Positions 1-6,901 of a DNA stretch of 9,267 nt are shown piece after piece (position 1 is the first letter of the stretch; every line of letters begins with the position of its first letter). This DNA is from Rickettsia typhi (lineage in GTDB: Bacteria; Pseudomonadota; Alphaproteobacteria; Rickettsiales; UBA1997). The stretch covers positions 1 through 9,267 of the forward strand of contig CAMDAI010000034.1 in the NCBI GenBank assembly GCA_945888585.1. The letters are read 5' to 3'. The notes beneath the pieces were generated by a model, which was not told the origin of the DNA, made no database searches, and worked only from the letters and a program-made list of their open reading frames with translations. Position numbers and translations under genes: made by a program.

Positions 1-18
1 AATCAAGGCAAAATAATT

Positions 19-1287
19 ATGAGAATTTTAGTAATTGGAAGCGGCGGCAGAGAACATGCTATAATTCATAAAATTAAGCAATCTTCATTGGCAAAAACAA
101 TTTTTTGTATACCAGGCAATGCTGGCATTGAAACGATTTGCTTAGTTAATTCCGATATTAAAATTGATGATAATAAAGCAATTATTGATTTTTGTAATCA
201 AAATCAAATTGATTTAGTAATCATCGGCCCAGAACAACCATTGGTCAATGGTTTAGTTGATGATTTAAAAAAATCTGGAATTAAAGCCTTTGGACCATCA
301 AGACTTGCTTCCAGGTTGGAAGGATCTAAAGTTTTTACTAAAAAAATCTGTGATAAATATCATATTCCCACCGCCAAATATCAAGATTTCGATAATGATC
401 TTCAAGCTATAAAATATATTGATGAAATTGGCATTCCATGCGTTATTAAAGCTGACGGTCTGGCTGCCGGAAAAGGTGTAATTATTGCAAATAATAAAGA
501 TGAAGCAAAAAGTGCAATTAAAGAAATTTTTTCAGGAAAATTTGGTGAAGCCGGCAAAAAAATTATTATTGAAGAATTTTTAACTGGCCCTGAGGTAAGT
601 TTTTTTGCACTTTGCGATGGTAAAACTGCTCTTTATTTTGGAGATGCCTGTGATCATAAAAAAGTTGGTGAAAATGAAACTGGCCCAAATACAGGAGGAA
701 TGGGCACTTATTCTCCTTCTTTTTTGGTTTCAGATCAGCTTAGAAATGAAATTATGAACACCATAATTAATCCAACTCTTAAAGCAATGGAAGCTGAAAA
801 TTCAAGCTTTACCGGCTTTTTATTTGCCGGATTAATTTTAACTAAAAACGGACCAAAATTATTAGAATTTAATACCAGACTTGGCGACCCGGAAACTCAA
901 GTTCTACTACCAAGATTAGAAACCGATTTAGTGGAATTAATGATTAAAGCCTGTGATGGTAATTTAGAAGGTAATCAAGTTAAACTTAAAAATGAATCAG
1001 CTATTTGTGTAGTTTTAGCAGCAAAAGGCTATCCCGGAGATTATCAAAAAGGAACGGAGATCAAAAATTTAACAACAATAACAGATGAAAATATAATTAT
1101 TTTTCATGCCGGAACCAAAAAAGAAAATGATAAAATTCTGGCTAATGGTGGCAGAGTTTTAGGAATTACAGCTTTATCTAAGGATATTGAACAAGCTCGA
1201 ATCAAGGCTTATAAGGCAATTGATTTAATAGATTGGAAAGAAGGATTTTGTAGAAAAGATATTGCTCTTAGAACTTTAAAAGATTAA
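19..1287 (+). CDS. purD: Phosphoribosylamine-glycine ligase (GAR synthetase)
   Basis: Cytosolic ATP-grasp enzyme that joins glycine to 5-phosphoribosylamine, giving glycinamide ribonucleotide, the second step of de novo purine synthesis. The 422-residue length is normal for the family. The N-terminus holds the family signature GSGGREHA (about residues 7-14). The ATP-grasp core shows KADGLAAGKGV (144-154), GPNTGGMGTYSP (222-233) and the metal-binding stretch EFNTRLGDPETQ (283-294). The family's C-terminal domain follows. The start at 19 puts the GGREHA motif at the usual distance; only a weak AAGG (5-8) lies upstream. yajQ follows after 38 bases on the same strand with no visible terminator, so co-transcription is likely. 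Its presence argues against Rickettsia proper, which to my knowledge lacks purine synthesis. The sequence is intact with no missing motif. Confidence 0.97.
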   Translation: MRILVIGSGGREHAIIHKIKQSSLAKTIFCIPGNAGIETICLVNSDIKIDDNKAIIDFCNQNQIDLVIIGPEQPLVNGLVDDLKKSGIKAFGPSRLASRLEGSKVFTKKICDKYHIPTAKYQDFDNDLQAIKYIDEIGIPCVIKADGLAAGKGVIIANNKDEAKSAIKEIFSGKFGEAGKKIIIEEFLTGPEVSFFALCDGKTALYFGDACDHKKVGENETGPNTGGMGTYSPSFLVSDQLRNEIMNTIINPTLKAMEAENSSFTGFLFAGLILTKNGPKLLEFNTRLGDPETQVLLPRLETDLVELMIKACDGNLEGNQVKLKNESAICVVLAAKGYPGDYQKGTEIKNLTTITDENIIIFHAGTKKENDKILANGGRVLGITALSKDIEQARIKAYKAIDLIDWKEGFCRKDIALRTLKD

Positions 1288-1325
1288 TTTACAAAAATAT
1301 TTAATACTAAATTAATCAAAAAAAT

Positions 1326-1817
1326 ATGCCGAGTTTTGACATAGTTTGCAAAGTTGATCTTCAGGAAGTTGACAATGTTATCAATTCAGTTTTGCGGGAA
1401 CTGACTAATCGTTACGATTTTAAAGGTGCTAAATTTTCGGTAGAACTTAACAACAAGGATAACCAAATTATTGTTAATGCTCCAGATGATTACAAATTAG
1501 GTCAAATTGGCGAATCACTTCGAGGATATGGCGTTAAAAGAGGAATTGATCCAAAATCATTTGAATTTGAAAAAGAAGAAAGAGCCTCAGGAGATAGCCT
1601 AAGACAAGTTGTAAAAATCAAACAAGGAATTGATGGCGAATCTGCCAAACAAATTACCAAATATATCAAAGATAAAAAAATGAAGGTACAAGCTTCAATC
1701 AGGGGAAATGAAGTTCGGGTTGAAAGCAAAAAACGTGATGATTTACAGCAAGTTATGGCAGAAGTTAAAACTATTTCTCTTCCTCTTCCCTTACAATTTA
1801 TAAATTTTAGAGATTAA
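1326..1817 (+). CDS. yajQ: YajQ family cyclic-di-GMP/nucleotide-binding protein
   Basis: A 163-residue soluble protein matching the UPF0234/YajQ family along its whole length. It opens with MPSFDIVCKVDLQEVDNV and has RYDFKGAKFSVEL near residues 29-41, both diagnostic of the family, and ends with the typical LPLQFINFRD. Family members have two ferredoxin-like folds and bind nucleotides; some act as cyclic-di-GMP effectors (shown in Xanthomonas), and others have been linked to tRNA or RNA binding. Which applies here cannot be told from sequence. The start is fixed by the conserved N-terminus. Its TAA stop overlaps the ATG of the next gene (TAATG), which suggests translational coupling with that unknown protein. 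No Shine-Dalgarno motif is visible in the A/T-rich 38-base gap from purD. Confidence 0.95.
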   Translation: MPSFDIVCKVDLQEVDNVINSVLRELTNRYDFKGAKFSVELNNKDNQIIVNAPDDYKLGQIGESLRGYGVKRGIDPKSFEFEKEERASGDSLRQVVKIKQGIDGESAKQITKYIKDKKMKVQASIRGNEVRVESKKRDDLQQVMAEVKTISLPLPLQFINFRD

Positions 1818-2353
1818 TGAAACCAACTAAAGAAATAAATTTTACAACAAAGCCACCTGAATTAAAATCACTTCCTAATGAAGTTGAAGAAGTTCCTACT
1901 GGAATAGTTCCTTTTCTCAAAAAAGCTGGTGCAGGTTTAGGCAGAACAATGTGCCTTCCCCTTACCACTACAGTTATTGCTGGGTGCGGATTCTTGGCAT
2001 TTTTGGCATTTTTATTAAAGATTCCAACGGCAGCATTTTTAGAACAAATCGGCTTAAAAGAACTTGCCAAAGAATTAACATCTGATGAAGAAATTGATTT
2101 TTTTGAGAAAGTAGCGAAGAGCGCATGGAACCAAGGAGTTATGAAAATTGGAGAAGATTTTGGCGAAGCTGCTCGATCACTCAGAACAATTGCAACAGCT
2201 CCTTTAGAAGATATTTCAATCCATGAAGAAGAGATAGATAATTCAACATTATTAACCAAAAATTCTATAGAAAAAGGTAGACCAGAAACATCACCTTACG
2301 ATCCTGTTGGAATTAAATTTCGGCAAATAAATAAAATAAGTCGGAGAATTTAA
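1817..2353 (+). CDS. Hypothetical protein with one transmembrane segment
   Basis: I do not recognise this 178-residue protein. A polar, Lys/Glu/Pro-rich N-terminus of about 30 residues leads to a Gly-rich amphipathic stretch (33-44) and one clear hydrophobic segment (about 46-68, with Cys46 and Cys57). An acidic, probably helical region (75-130) and a hydrophilic tail ending in arginines follow. There is no signal peptidase or lipobox pattern, so it is probably a single-pass inner-membrane protein; topology is not decidable. The start is supported by the TAATG overlap with the yajQ stop, a junction type seen twice more in this window. An antisense open frame across the same DNA (1807-2259) is rejected because it lacks such support. 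Its stop lies only 6 bases from the convergent thiS stop. Small gene-adjacent membrane proteins like this are often lineage-specific. Confidence 0.72.
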   Translation: MKPTKEINFTTKPPELKSLPNEVEEVPTGIVPFLKKAGAGLGRTMCLPLTTTVIAGCGFLAFLAFLLKIPTAAFLEQIGLKELAKELTSDEEIDFFEKVAKSAWNQGVMKIGEDFGEAARSLRTIATAPLEDISIHEEEIDNSTLLTKNSIEKGRPETSPYDPVGIKFRQINKISRRI

Positions 2354-2359
2354 TAAATT

Positions 2360-2569
2360 TTAACCACCACCAATAAAATGCACAATCTCAATTTTATCAC
2401 CTTCATTAATCTTCAAATCAGCAAAATTATCAATCAAAGCAATTTGATAATTATGTTCAATTGCAATTTTTTTAAGATCTAGGCTTAATTGATTTGCCAA
2501 ATCAAAAATAGTTTTATCCCTATCAAAATTAAATTCCTCACCATTTAAAGTGATTTTTATTTTTGACAT
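2360..2569 (-). CDS. thiS: Sulfur carrier protein ThiS
   Basis: A 69-residue ubiquitin-fold (beta-grasp) protein. In thiamine synthesis ThiS is adenylylated by ThiF, carries sulfur as a C-terminal thiocarboxylate and donates it to ThiG for the thiazole ring. The family signs are the N-terminal strand with LNGEEF (8-13), the mid-region NxxxALID, the DKIEIVHFIGGG ending, and a C-terminal Gly-Gly, which the chemistry requires. The length is normal. It is the only complete gene on the minus strand and sits alone: no thiG, thiF, thiE or thiO is visible. Its stop is 6 bases from the convergent unknown gene, and it is divergent from lptF with a 61-base gap. It has a strong Shine-Dalgarno sequence, unlike most neighbours. 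A MoaD- or other beta-grasp carrier role is less likely given the ThiS-like ending. Confidence 0.9.
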   Translation of the reverse strand: MSKIKITLNGEEFNFDRDKTIFDLANQLSLDLKKIAIEHNYQIALIDNFADLKINEGDKIEIVHFIGGG

Positions 2570-2577
2570 ATTGCTTT

Positions 2578-2586
2578 CCTCCTTTT
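2578..2586 (-). promoter_or_regulatory. Strong Shine-Dalgarno site of thiS
   Basis: Read on the minus strand this is AAAAGGAGG, 8 bases before the thiS ATG (spacer 2577-2570). It is the best match to an anti-SD sequence that directly fits a gene start in this window. Most other starts here are preceded only by A/T-rich sequence, so thiS is probably translated by a more classical route. Confidence 0.75.
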
Positions 2587-2630
2587 ATTGTCTGCCATTA
2601 TTAGATTTATCTTTTTAGATTATCTGATAA
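2587..2630. promoter_or_regulatory. Divergent promoter region between thiS and lptF
   Basis: This is the only divergent gap in the window, so promoters for both thiS (minus) and lptF (plus) are expected in or just around it. It is A/T-rich with several TAGATT/GATTAT-like hexamers (for example around 2603-2608 and 2616-2623) that could serve as -10 elements. I could not pair any of them convincingly with a -35 box at normal spacing. The call rests on gene orientation rather than on a recognised motif. Confidence 0.35.
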
Positions 2631-3737
2631 ATGTCAAAATACGATAACCTAAAAAATAAATTGAAATTATATAACCGTTATCTTACCACTAAGGTTGCTG
2701 GCTATTTTTTAGTAATTGCTACCATTCTAATTTGCTTAGTTTGGTTTAGCAAGGCCGTACCCTTCATAAAATTTATCACTGAAAAAGGCATTAAGCTTTC
2801 GGATTTTCTTTATCTGTTTGTTTTAGTTTTACCTTGGTTAATGATGTTGGTAATTCCAATCTCTCTTTTTATTGCCGCCTTAATCTCTTATGGAAGAATG
2901 AATTTCAGCAATGAAATCACCATATTAAAAAATTCCGGTATTGATAAATTTTTATTATCCAAACCAATAATATGGGTTGGTTTTGTCTGTTCGATGTTTT
3001 GTTATTTAATCTCTCTTTATTTTATGCCCCTTTCTAATAAAGAATTAAGATTAGCCAAAAACAATTTTCAAGATAATTACGAAAATATAATCATTAGCCC
3101 TGGGATATTTGAAACTCTAAATAATCTAACTATTTATGTTAAAGATCGTAATTATGAAAATGAATTATTTGGTGTTTTAATTTATGATAGTCGCAATGTT
3201 GAATATGCTTTAACCATTAGTTCCAGATATGGAAAGCTTGATAAAGGCAAAACAGTTTTATTACATTTAAGTGAAGGAACTGTTCAAAAATATAATTTTG
3301 CCACGAAAAAATCAGAAATCTTAAAATTTGACCAATATGTTGTAAATCTCACCGATGATGAAGAAAAAGCTATGGATTTTCGTTGGAAGGCACAGGAAAG
3401 ATATATATGGGAATTGCTAAATCCAGAAAGCGATAGTAGTGAAGATGATATTAAAAAATATCGAGCCGAAATTCATAAAAGATTAACCTATCCTCTTTTT
3501 TCTCTAATATTATCATTAATTGCTGCGGCTTTTATTCTTAAAGGTCAATTTAGCAGAAGATCGAATATTGGCAATGAATTGCAAGCGGTAATAATTGGAG
3601 TTTTATTTATAATTTCAGTTACGACTATTTATGATTTAATTGAAAAAAATCAAAAGTTCATAATATTACTTTATGGAAACCTACTTATATTCGTAATATT
3701 TAGTATCAGTTTATTAAAAACTAAAAAGGTTGGATGA
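2631..3737 (+). CDS. lptF: LPS export ABC transporter permease LptF
   Basis: One of the two inner-membrane permease subunits of the LptB2FGC complex, which pulls lipopolysaccharide from the inner membrane towards the periplasmic bridge. The 368 residues follow the YjgP/YjgQ layout. Three N-terminal membrane segments lie at about 24-46, 58-90 and 112-132, and a periplasmic beta-jellyroll domain at about 135-265. Three C-terminal segments follow at about 287-303, 319-337 and 344-362. The order lptF then lptG, and the sequence MLVIPISLFIAALISYGRM between segments 2 and 3, favour LptF over LptG. It overlaps lptG by 4 bases (ATGA), implying coupling. No clear Shine-Dalgarno site precedes the ATG. 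The gene indicates that this cell makes LPS, unlike Anaplasma and Ehrlichia. Confidence 0.93.
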   Translation: MSKYDNLKNKLKLYNRYLTTKVAGYFLVIATILICLVWFSKAVPFIKFITEKGIKLSDFLYLFVLVLPWLMMLVIPISLFIAALISYGRMNFSNEITILKNSGIDKFLLSKPIIWVGFVCSMFCYLISLYFMPLSNKELRLAKNNFQDNYENIIISPGIFETLNNLTIYVKDRNYENELFGVLIYDSRNVEYALTISSRYGKLDKGKTVLLHLSEGTVQKYNFATKKSEILKFDQYVVNLTDDEEKAMDFRWKAQERYIWELLNPESDSSEDDIKKYRAEIHKRLTYPLFSLILSLIAAAFILKGQFSRRSNIGNELQAVIIGVLFIISVTTIYDLIEKNQKFIILLYGNLLIFVIFSISLLKTKKVG

Positions 3738-4852
3738 TTAAAATAAATTCAATTTTTATCTATATAGCTAAAAATTTTATCTATCGCTTTTTTGGCGTTA
3801 TTTTTTCGATTGCGCTGCTTATTTTTATTATCAATCTTTTTGATGTTATGAGCGGTTCTAACAAAGATAATCCAATTCCTTTCATGAAAATCTTTGAAAT
3901 GGCAATTTTGCAAGTGCCGGCTTTTTTAGAAGATATAGCCATGTTTTTAATAATGTTATCGGTCATGATAACATTATTTAATTTCTCTTCTAAAAGTGAA
4001 ATAACAGTAATGCGCGTCTCTGGAATGTCGCTTTGGCAGATTCTATTTCCAATAATAACTTCTTCTTTTGTAATCGGTATTTTATTCATCTTATTTTTTA
4101 ATCCGCTCAATATTGTAGCGACCAAGAAATATATGGTCCTTCAACAAAATTTTACTAAATTTGAAAAACCCAGCGATATTTTATCACCAAAAAGTGGGAT
4201 TTGGCTCAGACAAAAAAACTTAGTTAAAAATCACGAAGAAATTGTAATTCGTGCTAGTTCAATTAATAAAAAAACCTTAGAATTGTCTGATGTTAATTTA
4301 TGGTTCTTTGATTCTGAAGGTCGATTTTACCAAAAGATTGATGCTAAAAATATGATACTTCATGATGATTACTGGCAGTTAAACGATATTATTGCCAATA
4401 ATGATTTTAACATTAACCGAAAACTACCTGATTTTAAGATTTTAACTAATCTTCAATCTCATTTTATTGCTCAAAAAATTATTAATAATTTTGAAGATGC
4501 TAGATCATTCTCGGTATTTGATTTGCCAAGATTAATCTATGATTTAGAAGAATCTGGTTTTTCCTCAAGAAAATTTAGGGTTTATTATTATTCCCTTCTA
4601 AATAAACCATTAATTTTTATTGCTGCCGTCTTAATTGCCTGTTTCTTTTCTTTAAATAGCTCAAGAAACAAAAATAATATAATTTATATTGTTGCAGGAA
4701 TAATGTTTGGATTAATTCTTTATATTAGTCTATCAGTTGTTCAAGCCTTTGGATCTTCTGGAATTATTCCACCTTTTGCTGCAACCTGGGTTATTAGTGT
4801 AATTACAATATCCCTATCAATATTATTAGTGTTTAGGAAGGAGCATGGTTAA
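3734..4852 (+). CDS. lptG: LPS export ABC transporter permease LptG
   Basis: Partner permease of LptF in the LPS exporter. The 372 residues carry three N-terminal membrane segments (about 13-36, 58-83, 98-123) and a periplasmic jellyroll region (about 130-265) that includes SGIWLRQ, a typical LptG stretch. Three C-terminal segments follow (about 293-306, 316-337, 350-367). The SGIIPPFAATWV block before the last segment matches the Pro-Pro...Ala-Ala-Trp pattern of LptG. The start lies in the lptF stop (ATGA), with an AAGG 4 bases upstream. No lptB, lptC, lptA or lptD is next to it; the ATPase and bridge proteins must be encoded elsewhere. A strong purine-rich SD-like motif overlaps its last codons (4835-4843), and the first repeat leader of the lipoprotein cluster begins about 87 bases downstream. 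Confidence 0.93.
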   Translation: MIKINSIFIYIAKNFIYRFFGVIFSIALLIFIINLFDVMSGSNKDNPIPFMKIFEMAILQVPAFLEDIAMFLIMLSVMITLFNFSSKSEITVMRVSGMSLWQILFPIITSSFVIGILFILFFNPLNIVATKKYMVLQQNFTKFEKPSDILSPKSGIWLRQKNLVKNHEEIVIRASSINKKTLELSDVNLWFFDSEGRFYQKIDAKNMILHDDYWQLNDIIANNDFNINRKLPDFKILTNLQSHFIAQKIINNFEDARSFSVFDLPRLIYDLEESGFSSRKFRVYYYSLLNKPLIFIAAVLIACFFSLNSSRNKNNIIYIVAGIMFGLILYISLSVVQAFGSSGIIPPFAATWVISVITISLSILLVFRKEHG

Positions 4853-4855
4853 ATC

Positions 4856-4933
4856 ATGGAGCAAATAGTAATATTGCAATTTATGAATTTTTTAATAAAG
4901 TTAACCAGTTTTTCTTCTACAAATTTAAACTAA
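4856..4933 (+). CDS. Possible 25-residue hydrophobic peptide after lptG
   Basis: A very short frame, two codons beyond the lptG stop and in the same frame, runs for 25 residues (MEQIVILQFMNFLIKLTSF...) and ends at TAA 4931-4933. It is largely hydrophobic. What makes it worth listing is AGGAAGGAG at 4835-4843, about 12 bases before this ATG, in a region where such motifs are rare. It could equally be a decayed C-terminal extension of lptG (readthrough of one TAA), or chance in A/T-rich DNA. It belongs to no family I recognise. Confidence 0.2.
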   Translation: MEQIVILQFMNFLIKLTSFSSTNLN

Positions 4934-4938
4934 AAACT

Positions 4939-5010
4939 ATGACAAATGACAAAGGAGCTTTAGCTTTGAGTAATTTGCATAATTTCAACTAAATAAAAAA
5001 TAAAAAAATT
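4939..5010 (+). repeat. Leader repeat copy 1, upstream of the first LPP20 gene
   Basis: First of three related leaders. It contains a hairpin closed by CAAAT (4943-4947) and ATTTG (4973-4977), with an apical stem AGC-TTTA-GCT (4956-4965). Overlapping the 3' arm is GAGTAATTTGCATAAT, followed by CAACTA (4986-4991), an A-rich run and the ATG at 5011. The GAG of the block (4968) lies 43 bases before the ATG. In this copy only, a 17-codon frame (4939-4992) happens to be open through the repeat. Copies are at about 5795-5858 and 6902-6974. It may be a structured 5' leader, an operator/promoter unit, or a small palindromic repeat element. Confidence 0.8.
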
Positions 5011-5622
5011 ATGAAAAAATTATTAGCATCTACACTAATTTTAGTGGTTACCGCAACTGGGATGATTTCTGGATGTTCAGGAAAAAAAGAAGTAAAACAA
5101 TCTCAAAATTCTAATTTGCCAGAATGGGTAGTTGATCCAAATTTTGAAATTACTGACGGAGTTGCTGGAGTTGGTATTGCAAGCAAAAGTTCAGGTGGAA
5201 TTAAATTTCAAATTCCAAAAGCCGAAATGGATGCTAAGGCAAATATTGCTTCTGCAATCAATTCAGAAATTTCCAGAGTTACTAAAGACGCCTTAAGAGA
5301 AGCTAAAGTTAATGATGTTAATGATGTTGAACAGGTATTCTCTCAAGCAACTAAAGAAGTGGTAAAAAATATGCCTATGTCTGGTGTTAAAAGAATCAAC
5401 ATGTGGACCGATCCAGCCGATGGGACTCTTTACATCCGCATGGTTCTTAAAAATGAGGATTACAGTAAATATATTCAAAACAGTCAAAAAATGTATGAGA
5501 ATCGTTTAAAGCAAGCCAATCTTGGTCGTGAAAATTTAAACAAATCACAGGAAGCCGTAAAAGGTTTATTTGATGAATTAGAAAAAGAAAGAGAAGGTGA
5601 TAAACAACCGGTAAATCAATAA
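5011..5622 (+). CDS. LPP20-type outer-membrane lipoprotein
   Basis: A 203-residue predicted lipoprotein. A Lys-Lys n-region and hydrophobic core lead to the lipobox ISGC with Cys22; Ser at +2 fits sorting to the outer membrane. After a polar linker comes the LPP20-like domain, starting with NLPEWVVDP (34-42) and GVAGVGIA, then a helix of alternating Ala and charged residues (68-110) and a strand ending RMVLKNEDY. This layout is shared by LPP20 of Helicobacter, FlgP of vibrios and campylobacters, and related proteins of unknown role. The charged, probably coiled C-terminal tail (about 155-195) contains LNKSQ and LFDEL, which recur with the same spacing in the next small gene. The start is preceded by leader repeat 1 and no Shine-Dalgarno site. 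The stop overlaps the next ATG (TAATG). Family assignment is good; function is not known. Confidence 0.82.
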   Translation: MKKLLASTLILVVTATGMISGCSGKKEVKQSQNSNLPEWVVDPNFEITDGVAGVGIASKSSGGIKFQIPKAEMDAKANIASAINSEISRVTKDALREAKVNDVNDVEQVFSQATKEVVKNMPMSGVKRINMWTDPADGTLYIRMVLKNEDYSKYIQNSQKMYENRLKQANLGRENLNKSQEAVKGLFDELEKEREGDKQPVNQ

Positions 5623-5783
5623 TGAAAAAGTTAATTATTTTGTCATTTTTAATTACTACAATTTCTTGCAGTTCAAATGAAAAAGCTTCGGCTTCCAAAG
5701 CTAAGCATCAAAGTGAAACTGGCAGTAGGCTAAATGAATCTCAAAAAAATACTGATAGTTTATTTAAAGATTTAGACGAATAG
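5622..5783 (+). CDS. 53-residue micro-lipoprotein coupled to the LPP20 gene
   Basis: A short gene that length-filtered calling would miss. Its ATG overlaps the TAA of the preceding LPP20 gene (TAATG), implying translational coupling. The product begins MKKLIILSFL, a typical lipoprotein signal, and reaches a lipobox-like TISC with Cys16. The -3 Thr is not ideal but -2 Ile and -1 Ser are. The mature part is only 38 residues, Ser/Lys-rich, ending RLNESQ-(5 residues)-LFKDLDE. That ending repeats the tail of the upstream LPP20 protein: LN.SQ and LF..L fall at identical spacing. It therefore looks like either a partial duplication of that gene's ends or a small partner that shares a binding helix, anchored in the same membrane. 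I know of no named family for it. Confidence 0.66.
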   Translation: MKKLIILSFLITTISCSSNEKASASKAKHQSETGSRLNESQKNTDSLFKDLDE

Positions 5784-5789
5784 TTAATT

Positions 5790-6857
5790 ATGATAAATAA
5801 TGCAGAAACTTTAGTTTCGAGTAATTTGCAACTCGCTCAACTAAAAAATAAAAAATCTACGAGTAAAAAATATTTAATTATTACTTTAATTTTAGCAGGC
5901 GGAATTTTCACCGCCTGTTCTTCTTCTCCAGAATCAGTCAATTCATTACCATCTTGGTACATTACGCCAAAACAAAATGATTTAGAAAATTTATATGGAA
6001 CTGGTGAAGGTTTTACTACGGAAGAAGCTGGAAAGGCAGCTCTTAAAAATATGTCTGCTAAATTAATGGTTAGCATTTCTTCTGAATCAACTATGTTATT
6101 AGAAGAAAATAAAAATTTTACTAATGAAGAAACCAGACAAAAAATTAGTGAAAGCGTTGCTAAAATTAGCTTTAATAACTACAAAACTACCAATAGTGCC
6201 CAGAAAGGCGGCAAGATTTATGTTGAAATCTCAGTAAGTCGTAATGATTTTATTTTAGATCAAAAAAATAAATTAGAAGAATTTCATAAAAAAATGATTG
6301 ATCTTTATCATGATAAAAATGGTAAAAGCATTTTAGAACAAAGAAATATTTTACTTAAAATCAGCTCAATTTCCGAAGAATCTGCAACAATCACCAGGAT
6401 TTTATCTAGTTTAAATGTTGAAGGAATAAATCTGCAAAAAAATATTGAATTATACAATATTTATCAAAATGCTTATGAGAATGTTTTATCTAAGATTGAA
6501 TTTTTTGTTGATGCTGACAATAATAATTCAAAAAAAATCGGTAGTATTATTAGGTCAGCTTTAAACCAAGAAAAAATTAAAATCTCTAAAAGTAAAAATT
6601 TAGATAATAGCAATATGGTAATTATCGAGATTAAATCTGATGTATCCAATAATAATGTTTATGGTGCTTTTATAGCTAAATTAAAAATTGACTTAGCTCT
6701 GGTTTCTAATAGTCATAAAACTCTATCAAGCAATCGCATTGAATTATCAGGAAGCTCTAGAATTAGCGACTTAGAAGCCACTAATGCTGCTTCTGAGCAA
6801 TTATCTGATAAAATCAAAAAAGATGGTATTTTAAAGATTTTAGGAATTGAAAATTAA
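5790..6857 (+). CDS. Second, larger LPP20-type lipoprotein (start uncertain)
   Basis: A 355-residue frame if read from the ATG at 5790. The lipoprotein signal lies unusually deep: core LIITLILAGGIF and lipobox FTAC with Cys43. An LPP20-like domain follows, starting SLPSWYITPK (52-61) and YGTGEGF, parallel to the upstream paralogue, then a helix (70-140) and a strand. The second half (about 190-355) is extra: helical, then beta-rich (KIGSIIRSALNQEKIKIS, VIIEIKS), possibly a TolB/CsgG-like or FlgT-like alpha/beta domain; this is only a suggestion. The first 23 codons coincide with a degenerate copy of the leader repeat, and codon 24 is ACG exactly where the other two genes have ATG. From that codon the signal would be a normal 20 residues to the Cys. 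So either a rare ACG start is used, or an upstream ATG has taken over. No Shine-Dalgarno site is seen for either start. Confidence 0.8.
   Translation: MINNAETLVSSNLQLAQLKNKKSTSKKYLIITLILAGGIFTACSSSPESVNSLPSWYITPKQNDLENLYGTGEGFTTEEAGKAALKNMSAKLMVSISSESTMLLEENKNFTNEETRQKISESVAKISFNNYKTTNSAQKGGKIYVEISVSRNDFILDQKNKLEEFHKKMIDLYHDKNGKSILEQRNILLKISSISEESATITRILSSLNVEGINLQKNIELYNIYQNAYENVLSKIEFFVDADNNNSKKIGSIIRSALNQEKIKISKSKNLDNSNMVIIEIKSDVSNNNVYGAFIAKLKIDLALVSNSHKTLSSNRIELSGSSRISDLEATNAASEQLSDKIKKDGILKILGIEN
5795..5858 (+). repeat. Leader repeat copy 2, overlapping the 5' end of the second LPP20 gene
   Basis: A more diverged copy. It has a perfect hairpin GAAAC-TTTA-GTTTC (5805-5818) with the same TTTA loop as copy 1, then GAGTAATTTGCA (5819-5830), CAACTA (5838-5843) and an A-rich run up to ACG at 5859. 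The GAG of the block lies 40 bases before that ACG. Outer pairing AAAT (5795-5798) with ATTT (5824-5827) is kept. A second, competing hairpin CGAGT...ACTCG (5818-5835) exists only in this copy. The -10-like hexamer found in the other copies is replaced here by CAACTC. Confidence 0.72.
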
Positions 6858-6901
6858 TTTAAAAAACAACATCAAATAATAACAATTAAATTAAAATGGT
6901 T

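Noticed and set aside
1..19. Purine riboswitch or other leader controlling purD
   Set aside because: Only 18 bases lie upstream of the start in this window, too few to judge.
1807..2259. Minus-strand 150-codon open frame opposite the yajQ-linked unknown gene
   Set aside because: It is Ser/Pro/Phe-rich in the manner of antisense to Lys/Glu-rich coding DNA, has no Shine-Dalgarno site, and would overlap a plus-strand gene supported by a TAATG junction.
3781..4125. Minus-strand 114-codon open frame inside lptG
   Set aside because: It lies wholly within the well-conserved membrane segments of lptG and has no family resemblance.
4939..4992. A regulatory leader peptide (17 codons) encoded by the repeat
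   Set aside because: The related copy upstream of the CsgG-like gene has two extra bases in the loop that break this frame, and its ATG runs into a stop after five codons. The pairing is kept but the peptide is not.
4853..5010. Rho-independent terminator after lptG
   Set aside because: The hairpin here is A/T-rich with a weak stem and is followed by an A-rich run on the plus strand rather than a U-run, so it does not fit a terminator in this direction.
5447..5698. Minus-strand 83-codon open frame across the first LPP20 gene and the micro-lipoprotein
   Set aside because: The plus strand here has a TAATG overlap, a signal peptide and a lipobox-like cysteine; the minus frame is a shadow.
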